From NCBI GenBank assembly GCA_024811115.1, contig JAKOGH010000436.1:1-24140 (forward strand): 24,140 bases of DNA, given 5' to 3'. The notes beneath the pieces are model-generated. The model ran no database searches. It saw only the letters and a program-made list of their open reading frames with translations, and was not told the origin of the DNA. The DNA comes from Terana coerulea (lineage: Eukaryota > Basidiomycota > Agaricomycetes > Polyporales > Phanerochaetaceae). Shown piece by piece: positions 11,969 through 22,530 of this stretch. Position 1 is the stretch's first letter. Each line of letters begins with the position of its first letter. The position numbers were made by a program, and so were the translations under genes.

Positions 11969-11977
11969 TACGTAAGG
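11969..11977 (+). repeat. Target-site duplication, right copy
   Basis: TACGTAAGG, identical to 10764-10772. Confidence 0.8.
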
Positions 11978-12735
11978 GCGTGCTCATTTCAGCAAAAAAG
12001 CATTTGACACCGTGACTGCACCTAGGAACGTACTAACTGTGCCTACTTAGCGTTGAGTCTGCTTTTTGGCCAGGGGTCAATTAAGGTCAGGGATATTCGT
12101 CTAGGAAGAACTGGCAGTAGGCACAAATCAAGAAGGGGATATTAGGGCGGCACATACGTTTCACATGACCACAAGGTGTGTGCTAGTGAACCATTGATGG
12201 ATTGAATATTTTGTGCGCAGCCTGACTTGTTGTCGTTTGTCCCACAATTCCGCAACGTGTCGCTCTGTTCTCAAGTTACAATTGTCCACTCACTGGTAGT
12301 TAAAAGTTAAGGGCAAGTCAGTGCAAGGCAAGTAAGTATGGTAGTGGAAGTGCAGGTGACGGTCTTGAAGCTTGAGTACTTAACGTGAAAGTGACGACGA
12401 AGAAGTCATTTCTTGAATTTAACACCCGTGTAAGCTCTTAGCTACCGAACCTTCGGCCTTCATGCTAAGTTCCGTAGCTAATCGCCGCAGGTACCGTTGT
12501 GCCCTAACACCGCTTCAGGCCTGTCTATGTAGTGAGCCGCATTCAAATCGCAGCGAACATACGTGGTCCAAATGCCAGAGTGTCGAAGCTCAGGAAAGTC
12601 GAACCAGAGCGCGCACTGATCAGCGGCATTACCTAAAAACGCTTGGATTGGCCGAAGGCCACATACGCTTCGGCACCGTGATGGTCCTCTTCGGCCAACC
12701 GCCACCTCTTCCGCTACGACCATCTCATCTCAGAT
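11978..12735. other. Spacer and upstream region of the Zn2Cys6 factor gene
   Basis: About 760 nt with no gene I can support. The ORF at 12462-12755 has no family character and overlaps the transcription-factor start. No TATA box is obvious near 12736. Confidence 0.5.
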
Positions 12736-15700
12736 ATGTCTTCGCAAGACGATGACCGCGACAGCGATACGTTCACCAAACCCACGAAGAAAGCGAATGG
12801 GGAGAGAAAGAAGAGAGTGAGAGCATGCGACATGTGTCGGCGGAGGAAAGGTACGTCCTTGTTATAAGCTGTTCTTATTTTCGACTCGAACTAATTCGTT
12901 TGCAGTCAAATGTAAGCTCTGCTTTAGCCCTGTTTTGCAGCTGAGAATAATAAGCAGTATGCCCTCTTTGAGGCGATGGGGATCGCATGCCTACCGGCTT
13001 GTGTTCGAATTGCAAGACCTATGACTACAGCTGCACCTACGCGCCCAAGGTATGCACGCTACCCCTGACTGAGCAAATTGACGTTGACATGCCTTGCTAC
13101 AGAAACGGGCAGTTGACCCAGAGTAGGCTGGATGAAACGTTCAAACCTTGGTCATGTCGTTAAATAATCGTTGTGCAGATATGTGTCGAACCTCGAGTCT
13201 CAACTAACACAGACCCAAGAAGCGCTGCGCTTAGTAAGTTCACTGTCGTTGAAGCTTTGGTCATACTCATCCTTCTCGCAGCTCACTGCGAGACTAGAAG
13301 CAGCCGAAAGTTCACAATCATCTGGCGAATGCCCGGCGTCACGGTCGTCTCCCGCATCATCTTCTTCCGTCTTCTCGAATGGGTTACCACCGACCCCTCC
13401 GAATAGCAATGGTCGTGCAAGTCGCTACCCTGCTTTGCCCTACACAGACCCGGACGATGTGAACGCCAGTGACGACGAACTGAATGTCGACCCCTCTCTG
13501 GACACCTACAACTTGAGATACAAAGTCGCAGCGAAGTCACACCCGCACTTCGTCGGCAAATCCAGCTCTGTCTTCCTATTACAGCAAGTTCTGGATATGA
13601 AGGACGCATACACGAACGGCACGGCCGAATCACCGGTCGTTGACTCGAAGGCGCAAGCGGCCGAGTTTCATGACTTCTGTCACGATGTGTGGAAAGAGTT
13701 CAAGGTTAGCCCAAGCTCGCATGTTCATGTCTACAGCTTACCGAACGCCGCCCTCGCAGTGGGTGGCACCTCCGCAACCATTTCCATACACATCACGCGA
13801 CTTCCCAGAACCAGACCTCTTCTCAGCCCTCGTTGACCTTTATTTCACGTCGTCCAACATATTCATGCCTCTTCTGAGCCGAGTAGTCTTCCAAAGTGGG
13901 ATAGATCAAGGCCTGCACCTTCGGGATGAGGGCTTTGCTGCGACAGTGCTCTTGGTATGTGCGATAGGCGCCAAGTACTCGTACGATAAGCGGGTATTGC
14001 TGGAAGGTGAAGAGACATGGCACTCGGCAGGCTGGAAATGGTTCAGGGCTGTTCAAGATGTGGAAAGGACCTACAAGCTCAAACCGCCAGACCTGTATGC
14101 GATCCAAGCACCCGCAGTGAGTGAATTTGCCCGCTTCTCGAACGCAGCCAGTAGTTCTGACACGTATGCACAGCTAGCGGCACTCTATCTTTACGGCTCA
14201 CCAGCTCCACAATATGCATCTGTTCTCATTGCGTATGGATTACGGATTGCAATGGACTTGGGGGCGCACAAGAGGAAGGTGTACAAGGCTATCCCAAGTG
14301 CATTTGATGAGCTTCTCAAGCGCGCATTCTGGTACGTCACACGTTGTTTCGCATTCTAGATTTCTGGTACTCATGATATGCGAACAGGGTGCTTGTCATC
14401 ATCGACCGAGGACTTAGCCTTGTGCTCGGTAGACCGATGTGTATTCAGGACGAAGAGTGGGTGTTGCTTGAGTCTTGTTATCCATGGAGACATGCAGCTC
14501 ACACAAATTTCGCTTAGTTATGACTTGGACCTACCAATCGAATGTGACGACGAGTACTGGATACTTGACGATCCCGCTCTCTGTTTCAAGCAGCCCGCAG
14601 GAGTGCCTTCCAAGATCTCGGCTTTCACGTCTCTCATCCGACTACACCACATTCAAGCATGCACGCTACGCACAATCGTGAGACTAACCCATTCATCACT
14701 GAAGCGAGGGTATATCGACATCTGACTTCATTAAAACAGTATGCGACGAACAAGTCGAAAGCTCATTGGGGCTTTGGCAGCGAATGGCAACAAGAAGTGG
14801 TCTCGGAGTTGGATTCTTCTCTGAATAAATGGATCGACTCTTTGCCAGAGCACTGTGAGTGTCATTATACTCCTACATCCAATTTTGCTGACAGCTATTC
14901 CTTTGCAGTACGATGGAATCCGAAAGAACAACCCGACGTCTTCCTACACCAATCCGCTCAGCTATACTCAACCTACTACCACCTCCAAATCTCGGTGCAT
15001 CGTTCCTTCATACCCATGCCCAGAGAGACGAAAGCCTCGTCGCCTCTTCCGTCGTTGACGATATGTACCAACGCCGCACGGGCATGCATCCATCTCCTGG
15101 CGATACAGTTTGAGCGGCACGTTGGCGGGGTATACCAAAACCTGGTGAGTAGTTTTGCCTGAGCAGACGTTTTTATGACTAACAGCTGTTCTCTACTCTA
15201 TACGACGGAGTAGATTTCGTTGTTCAATGCCGGTATCGTCATAGTCCTGAATGTCTGGGCGAATAAGCATTCTGGCGTTACCACCACCATCCCCCAGCGC
15301 GACCTGGATGACATCCAAAAGGTTATCATGATGCTGAAGGCTCTAGAGCCCAGGTGCTACATCGCAGGTCGGGTGACGTGAGTGGGGCCATCTGCATCTC
15401 CAGTTTCCGGACTGACATCCGCCAATGACAGGGAGTGTATCAAGGAGCTTGCGGCCATCGGAGACGTCCACTTCAGCTATGGCAACACTCCGCGAACGGG
15501 CACGAAGCGATCGTGGGACGGCAACGTCCACGACTCCTCGCCGTCGAGCACTTCCGACCGCAGCCCGCCGGCCTCAGGGTACGGGCAAGAGCTGCGTGTC
15601 ATGGCCGGCTCGAAGCGCGTGCAGCAGCATCGCGTCTCGAACGGCGCATCCAGCATGACGGCGGGCCCATCGTCCTTCCACCAGCCCAGCCGTGTGCTGG

Positions 15701-16299
15701 AGTCGTCGCCCAGCCCCGTCTTCGCCGGCCGGCCGTGGCTGCCTGAGTCGTCGTCCGCGACGGTGGACATGGGCGGGTGGCACCCGCAGTCGCTCATGTC
15801 CGCGTACTCTGCGGGTGTCCCAGGCGTGCCGGACAGTGCGTACGGCTCGCAGGGCCTCCCTGGCGCCAGCTCCGCATTTGCGCCGCTCCCGCCACCGCCG
15901 CCGCCGGAGTCGTTCGCGGCGACGGACCCTGCCGCTGCGTTCCCGGGCAACACCTACGCGTCGCACATGCCCATACACTTTGGACACCAGAACGCGCACC
16001 CGCCGCCGCCGCATGCCGGCGGCCACGTGCAAGCGGAGGGAGCTGTCCCCCAGGACTGGTCCGCGCCGGCATGTAACGGTCAGTGCACCACGGTGCCTCC
16101 CGAATGCTTCGATCGTGAGATTTTGGCAATGTTGTCCAGTGCGCCGACAAGCATGGAGTAAGTGCCTCATTCCATGCCACTTAAACTAGCCAGTTGACTT
16201 TACATCGATTGCAGATGGAATGACTGGGGCGCATATATGGCGAATCTCACGGACGTGGACAACGTTCGTGATATATCTGCGGGCCTCTCGCATCTGTAG
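12736..16299 (+). CDS. Zn2Cys6 transcription factor with fungal_trans domain (copy 1)
   Basis: Fifteen exons: 12736-12850, 12906-12911, 12973-13049, 13103-13122, 13179-13233, 13282-13704, 13760-14116, 14174-14331, 14388-14456, 14518-14677, 14740-14854, 14909-15144, 15214-15377, 15432-16157, 16215-16299; 921 aa with every phase closing. The zinc cluster has Cys31, 34, 41, 51, 54 and 61 (CX2CX6CX9CX2CX6C), in RACDMCRRRKVKC. A linker and coiled coil (YVSNLESQLTQTQEALRLL) follow. The middle homology region runs from about WVAPPQPFPYTSRDFPEPDL through RAFWVLVIIDRGLSLVLGRP to DYDLDLPIECDDEYW. The C-terminal third is Ser/Pro/Gly-rich with a polyproline run, ending EILAMLSSAPTSMEWNDWG, perhaps an activation segment. 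It is a nuclear DNA-binding activator; its target genes cannot be told from sequence. Exon 2 is a 6-nt microexon. A paralogue lies at 22531-24140. Confidence 0.92.
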
Positions 16300-16675
16300 A
16301 AACCAGCCACGGACGATTGTAGAATGTATTTCTAGTACCTTGATTTTCGCGCTTTCGCGCCGCACCACTCAGTATTCAGCTCTCAAGATGTCCTCTGTAT
16401 CTTATCACTTTATGTACTCCGTCTTGATTAGCCGAATGCGCTCAAAGGATATTAATGTAGTATACATCTCCTCCGAGTCTCACAACGTGTGTAGTATCCA
16501 AGGGTGAAATGCATAAAATATAAAACGGCTAACTAACCATACACGTTTGGATTGCAACTTCCCTATGGAGACTCAACCACAGCCCTTCAACGTCTACGGC
16601 GAGGTAGCATTAGCCTTACGGAGCACGACTACCAAAAATATGCACACCTGCTCAACAGAAGCCTCGACGGTGCGC
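16300..16675. other. Convergent 3' intergenic region
   Basis: 376 nt between the stop of transcription factor copy 1 and the SDHB stop. It holds both 3' UTRs. No coding or structural signal was recognised. Confidence 0.55.
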
Positions 16676-17904
16676 CTACTCAGCGGCGAGCTCAAGCTTG
16701 ATCTTCGCAATAGCCTGGGCGGGGTTGAGGCCCTTCGGGCATGTCCGGGCACAGTTGAAGATCGTGTGGCACCGGTACAGGCTCATCTCGTTCTGGAGCT
16801 TCTCCATGCGTTCCGCCTTGTACGAGTCACGCGAGTCGGCCATCCAGCGGTAGGCCGCCATGAGCGTCGCGGGGCCGAGGTACTCGTCCTGGTTCCACCA
16901 GTAGCTGGGGCACGAGGTTGAGCAGCAGGCGCACAGGATGCATTCGTACATGCTGGAGTAGGTCGCGCCGGTGAGTACGGGGTGAGATGCATGTGATATG
17001 TGCGGACGCACCCGTCAAGCTTCCTGCGGTCCTCCTGCGACTGCAAGAACTCCCGGCCCTCCGGCGGGTTGTCGTTCTTGAGGTAAGGCTCGATCGACTT
17101 GTACTGCTTGTAAAAGAGAGTGAGGTCGGGCACAAGGTCCTTGACGATGTACACTAAGAGAATGTTCAATATTAGCTAAGGTACCTCAGTACAGCGTAAC
17201 ACTTACTGTGAGGAAGAGGGTAGATCTTTGAGTCCTTTGATGCGTCCCGGTCAATTCTGCAGAGGCAAGCGAGTGTGTTCTGCCCGTTGATGTTCATGGC
17301 ACATGAACCGCAAATGCCCTCACGGCATGAGCGACGGAAGGTGAGCGTCGGGTCAATTTCGTTCTTGATTTTGATGAGAGCATCGAGGATCTAAAGGGAG
17401 AGGGGGTGAACATCCGACGCCACTGATTTCCAGACGGTCTTCGGAAAACTAAGGATATAGCTCTCGATGGTCGAAGCGTCCAGGTTGCTTAACGGTTCCT
17501 CCTGCCTCCATGCTACCAGCAACAACCATGTTGACCTTTTCTTGAAAGTGGCACATATATTTCCGCACGAGATACTAATAGGCTAATGAAGGATATAGAG
17601 CGGCACTTACCATAGGACCAGTCTGGTTGAGGTCGATAGTGTACGACTGCAGAGTCGGTTTCTTTGCGGGCTCATCGGGATTCTACAGTGCACGGCACGC
17701 AACCATTCAGCTCATGAACTCTGCGTTCGCACCTCAGCCCGCAATACGCACCCAGCGATAAATCTTAAACTCCTTGGTCAAGACCGGCTTCTCGGTAGGG
17801 GTCGCCTGAAACCGTGCCGCCGAGGAAGCAAACGTCCTGAGAGACGAGGTCGAGCGGAGGGCTTGCGAGCGAGTCAGGCTTGCGCGAGCGGCGACGGATT
17901 GCAT
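16676..17904 (-). CDS. SDHB: Succinate dehydrogenase iron-sulfur subunit, mitochondrial
   Basis: Five exons: 17904-17752, 17682-17611, 17390-17207, 17153-17012, 16952-16676; 275 aa. The N-terminus ([20 protein letters not shown]) is an Arg/Ser-rich mitochondrial presequence. The 2Fe-2S motif lies at about 97-117 ([10 protein letters not shown], then LAC), the 4Fe-4S motif at 188-198 ([11 protein letters not shown], followed by PSYWWN) and the third cluster at 245-255 ([11 protein letters not shown], followed by PKGLNP). The subunit passes electrons from SdhA-bound FAD to ubiquinone in complex II of the inner membrane. His246, equivalent to the residue changed in carboxin-resistant Ustilago maydis (H257L), is present, so the site is wild type. 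The 220-nt intron 17391-17610 is the longest in the window; the others are normal. A CCAAT box lies about 150 nt upstream. Confidence 0.97.
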
Positions 17905-18053
17905 AGCGTGCAGAGACGGTGGTGGTGGTCGAGGAGAGGAATCGAGGAAAGTGCGGCAACGGGATATTCAGCAGCTTCACAAGGCGGAGGGGAGTGATGG
18001 TCCCCGGAGGCGCTCGGAACCATCGGCCGGCGCTTTCACATGGATGCGCCGGT

Positions 18054-18058
18054 CCAAT
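18054..18058 (+). promoter_or_regulatory. CCAAT box upstream of SDHB
   Basis: CCAAT (in GGTCCAATCAG) about 150 nt above the SDHB ATG, inverted relative to the gene. In yeast the CCAAT-binding HAP complex controls succinate dehydrogenase genes; use of this site here is inferred. Confidence 0.4.
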
Positions 18059-18101
18059 CAGAAGCGCCGCTTTTCAGTCTTGTGCAGTGTTGCGGAAGAA
18101 A

Positions 18102-18132
18102 GTCCAAGTACCACACTTCAAGTTACTTGGAC
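18102..18132. repeat. Perfect 9-bp inverted repeat upstream of SDHB
   Basis: GTCCAAGTA and TACTTGGAC separated by 13 nt, about 200-230 nt above the SDHB start. It could be a dimeric factor site or chance. Confidence 0.5.
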
Positions 18133-18671
18133 AAAACCCTGGCACAGCAAACATGAACATGCTTGGTTTCTTGGTCTTCGCGGAATCACCGCAGTTTTCT
18201 TTATCTTCGCCTTTGTATGCAGCTTTCCGTCTGCTATATTCGGTCGCGAGCACATTTCGCAAGGCACCAGCCCAGTGTAGGTTAGCAGCAAGTTGGCCTC
18301 TTTACTTACCGTAACCTATTGCAACGTACCGCAACACTCAGAGTCTTGTGTGTAACGCATGCTTACAGGTTGGAGTTGAGCAATTGCAAGGACATACTTA
18401 TGCGATAAAATGTACTGAAAATCGTACAAAGAATATTACAACAGCTTGTGAGGTAGGCTGCAAACAATGTACAGGTAACGGTATGCAGGGTCATCATGGA
18501 GGCCGAGGAAGGGAAGATTTAAGAAGATAGAGAGAGACAGTCGTCAACAAGTCATACATCTAGACGCAACGCCTGTATGTGCCGCTAGCCAGAAGTAAAG
18601 ATTCAGCAAGTCCCCTGAGAAAACGCGCCGTATGTCACACTAGGAGCCGGAACTCCTGCATGCACAGACGG
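18133..18671. other. Spacer between SDHB upstream region and FHA-RING stop
   Basis: No gene supported. Contains the distal SDHB upstream sequence and the presumed 3' UTR of the FHA-RING gene. Confidence 0.5.
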
Positions 18672-20352
18672 TCACCGCTTCAGCCGCTTGCCGTTAACGA
18701 GCTCGGCCCCGTTCGCGCTACCGTCGCTGGCTCCATTGTCCGCCTCCGCGCTCCCGCTGCCTTCACCGTCCGGCTCAAACAGCAAGTCCGTCGACCGATT
18801 TGCGCTCGTGCGTGCCACGTGTGACAATGGTGATACAGACTGCTCGCGGCGAAGTGGCTCTGGGTCAATGTCGTCGAGGTCCTCTGGCAGTGCGGGAAGA
18901 GCGGCGACGTCCTCCATCTCGACATCATCTGCGTCGTAAGCCGGTACGACGGCTTGGCGGCGACGGATACTCGGGCCCAGGCGTGACGTCCCTCCCATGT
19001 CTTGCTCCACCTCCGTTTCGGCGCCTGCGTCGGGACGCTCACGACTGTGCTCGTGCGCCGGTGTAATCGGGGTGGCGGGGGTGATCGATGCGATGACAGC
19101 CGACACTTCCGCAATGCTCTCCTCGTCCTGCTCGATCTCGACCTCCACGTCTTGTTCCAGGTCGGCGTACGTGCGGCAGAGAGGGCAGGAGAAGGAGGGG
19201 TAGTGGTTGTCCAGGAGCGGTCGGATGCACTTGTAGTGGAACGCATGCGAGCAGGGTGCGATGAAGAGGGCTTGTTGTATCGTGACGGCAAACAGACCTG
19301 CGAAGCGTTTATCAGGATGTGTGGGAACTTCATGGGCTTAGGTGAACGTACAGATGCAGCAATCCGGCAGCGCTGTTTTGCCGCTAGCAGCGACCTTCTT
19401 CCCTACTGCAGTGGGATTCTGAGGGACCGCGATGGCCTTGAGCTGTTTCAGGGCGTTGGAACTGTTGGCTTTGTTAGCAAAGACCCCAACAAGATGGGGG
19501 CCGCACTCACTTGAACGGATTCGACTGTGCCTGCCACTCTCGTCCGACCTCGACCTTTATCTTCACGCACTTGTAGATGTCCTCTGTCCCACCCTGATAG
19601 TCAACTCCCAACTGCAGGAGGTCGCCATCCTTGAGCTCGCTCGCGCGGCTCTCGGTGTTCGCTGGGCTGAGGCGGACGTGGTTGAGGAAGGTGCCGGAGC
19701 TGCTCTTGGTGTCCTTGATGTAGAACTTGCCCCCAGCTTCGGCCCAGATCTCGGCATGTGCGCGGCTGACGACCTTGCTCTTGAAGGCGAGTTTGTTGGA
19801 GCCGAGCGCATTCGCGGCGGCGATTCCTAGACCCGAGCGGTCTGTAAAGCGTCCGATGCGGAGCGGGGCCTCGCCCTCACGGACGTCGCGTTGAATGGGA
19901 TCGAAGCGGAGCGAACGACGACTATCTAAGTGTGGCACAAGACGAATACGATGCCCGGGTCCTGGCTGGTTGCTCGCCGCGGCGGCGGCAGGTGCGCCTG
20001 TTGTCGTACGGGCGACGGGAACAGCGGTGGGGACTTGGGGTGTGGCGTTGGACGCCAGTGCGCCGGCAGAGCGTCTTCGGCGCAGCATCTGTGAGAATGG
20101 ACCGACTGGACCTGCAGAGGTAGATGGCTGAAGGGACTGCGAAAGGGATGGTTGAACGGCAGCAGGTCTGCGACGATGTCCTGGGACGTCCTGCGCGGTG
20201 GTGGGTGGTGGGGAATCGCGAGTATGAGGGGCGTCTTGACCTGTAGGTGAAGGGTGCGATTGAGATATGCCGCGTGGTCGACCTCGCAGGAAGCTGCCGA
20301 GAATCGATTGACGGGCTGGCGGCGACTCGTTGCCTACGGCGAGAGGCTCCAT
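18672..20352 (-). CDS. FHA-RING E3 ubiquitin ligase (Dma1/Chfr-type)
   Basis: Exons 20352-19511, 19461-19352 and 19297-18672 give 525 aa. Residues 1-160 are disordered and Ser/Pro-rich. The FHA domain lies at about 163-250, with the phosphopeptide-binding signatures GR (167-168), SRAH (196-199) and SSGTFLN (218-224). A RING-H2 finger follows at about 315-360: CCIC, CSHAFHYKC and CPLC. The tail is acidic and disordered (DEESIAEVS, DVEMEDVAALP) and ends in KRLKR. This order, FHA then RING, is that of yeast Dma1/Dma2 and S. pombe Dma1, which ubiquitinate phosphorylated partners to time septation and mitotic exit; the role here is inferred. The start is uncertain: the ATG at 20352 has good context (acaATGg), but an upstream Pro/Ser-rich open stretch (to about 20630) could be spliced on. 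Confidence 0.88.
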
Positions 20353-22530
20353 TGTGCCTTGTACTTGAGCGGAAAGTTGCTTTTGTAAGTGGCTGAGATA
20401 CGTGTGGTGTGTACCAAATGGAGGAAGTAGGTGATGGACTCTCGAGGACTGTGCTGCCGATCGGATGTGCGCTCACCGCCGGCCTCAGGTGCGTCGACGT
20501 CGTCGGACGATGTTGTAGAGGCCTCTGAAGGTGTTGGGGAAGGCGAGGGAGATGGTGGGAGGGGTTGAAGTCGGGACTGTCGAGATTTCGAGACTTTGAC
20601 GTTCGGCGTCGGAATGCAAGCCACCGACCCCTGAGACCCCGATCACCCCAAGTCCGCCGCCACCCATACTTGTTTTTGTTTCGCTCTCCTGAGCGGCCAT
20701 ATCCTCCAGCTCTCTTCAGGCACATTTCCTACCAGCCCCTGCATGCACTAAGAACGACATCTATTCGTGTCCAACTCTCTCATGGTATGCATTATCTGTG
20801 GAATTTACGTACAGCTTCAAGCATGCCGGGCGGTCTACAAGAGTTCCAGCCTCGATGGGGTTCTGCCGCCGGTCGTCGAGACCGTCTCTCCCAAATTCCT
20901 CCGTACCATCCCAAACAGCAAGAGGTTGCCCATCTGTGCATGCTCCAACCCAAAAATTTCAGTCGCATACGTCACTACTGTTTCGTGAGAAGTTGTGTAT
21001 TCAACACCGCACTACGGTACTGCGCCGTCAATGCAACACACGACATTGCACACCGAGTAAGCCCTGATTGTTTCGATATCGCTATGGTCGTTAAGCCAGT
21101 CTATTTGCATAGGGGAGTATGTGGCACGATAGCAGCTGTATATATGCGCTATGTTACAGCCACCAGCAGCTGTAGCATTTGCGATCTATCAGCCATATGC
21201 ATGATCACTGCGTAAACTGGGCGGCGAGGACCCCAATCCCACCGCACTCGTCTGTTGAGCTGAGGAGTGGGAATGCTGTGTAGGGTTACTCGACAATCCC
21301 GTTCGACTCGGAAGTTCGCTGCTACTTGCCAGCTTCGAGGCGCAATTCCTCCAGTACATACTAGCTTCACCTCGAGGCCAGCGTTATGCACAGAATTGAT
21401 CAACCGCTAGATCATAGGCTAGTTTATCCAACGGACACGAGAAAGTAAGTCGTCCTCGCCGCGGGAGTGTACAGGATTGGCATGCATAGCCCTGATCGAT
21501 GTCATTAGAGATTCAATATGGATTCTACATTCGTACCGCTATAAACTCTAGGTCGGACCCGGTGGCGAACACGTTGTCGAGCTGTGGATACGGCTCGCCT
21601 GAAGCCTGGCGGAGCAACGGCAGTTGATCTGTGCGTGCTCCGTGCGAAGCTAATCAGCCATAGATCGTGAAGCTTCAAGCCCGAGGACTGCAACGAGGTT
21701 TCAACATGTTCCTTGCCGGGTAGCCACTCCGAGACTTACGGTCAACATGATGCCTACTGCTGACAAGAAAATATTTGAATGTAATATTCCAGGGAGATTG
21801 TACCTGGAGTTCGAAGCCACTCCGTTGCGTGTGGGTTTGTACAGGTTTGCATCACACCCAGGATTTTGCTGCCTAACTTCTCTGAATGGTGACTATAGAG
21901 CGGTTATCAACTTGTTGCCTGGACTTCACTGTCGCTGTCCCACGATGGCTTCTGTGTGTATTAATGATTTCTGTAGTGGTGCTGGAGTTTATCTTCCTGG
22001 TCTTCAACACATGCTCGTCTTCCATCCCTGTCATAAGTGCGGATATCTACGCTGTGGTCGTGGTGGACGATATTTTGATCCATGGTAGACGAAAAATTGG
22101 TACCGGTCTGGGAAGTGCTGTATGAAAGTGTGGCCCACGACGCCGCGCTCCACGATGTCGTGGATGAGAATTTGGTCCACGACCTAGTGTGTACGTAAAT
22201 TTGGGTTCCCGTATACCGGGATATGGCACAACGAGGCAAATATCGCGAAATGGCTGCAATATCTGGGATATGTTCATTGTTCGATATAAGGCGAGTTCTG
22301 GTAGCAGATTCGTAGCGGCTCTCGAGTCATCGCGGTAGACAAAACAGGTGCTCTTCTGACCGTCATCTGCTGCTTTCCCGCAAGTCGCTGGCACAGCGAC
22401 TAAATTAGTGACGATGAGATAAGATACAACACATATCGTGAAAGCTACAAAGCTGGGAACTAGTGGGTGGCAAAGATGAAAAGGAAGCATAACACGAGCG
22501 AAACAGTCTACACTTGCCCGTGACGGGTAT
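20353..22530. other. Long intergenic region without a supportable gene
   Basis: About 2.2 kb. The first 300 nt may hold a 5' exon of the FHA-RING gene. The rest has several ORFs of 60-220 codons with no family character, codon bias or consistent splice partners. No TIRs, RNA gene or tandem array were recognised. A small cluster of CCACGA/TCGTGG words lies at about 22130-22190. Confidence 0.5.

Noticed and set aside
13171..13200. ATG at 13171 as a start of the transcription factor
   Set aside because: It lies in an intron. The upstream exons encode a complete Zn2Cys6 cluster that joins in phase.
19922..20725. 267-codon minus-strand ORF
   Set aside because: Arg/Ser/Thr-rich shadow of the FHA-RING N-terminal exon.
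20565..21215. 216-codon plus-strand ORF between the FHA-RING gene and copy 2
   Set aside because: It starts antisense to the possible FHA-RING leader, with mixed composition and no motifs.
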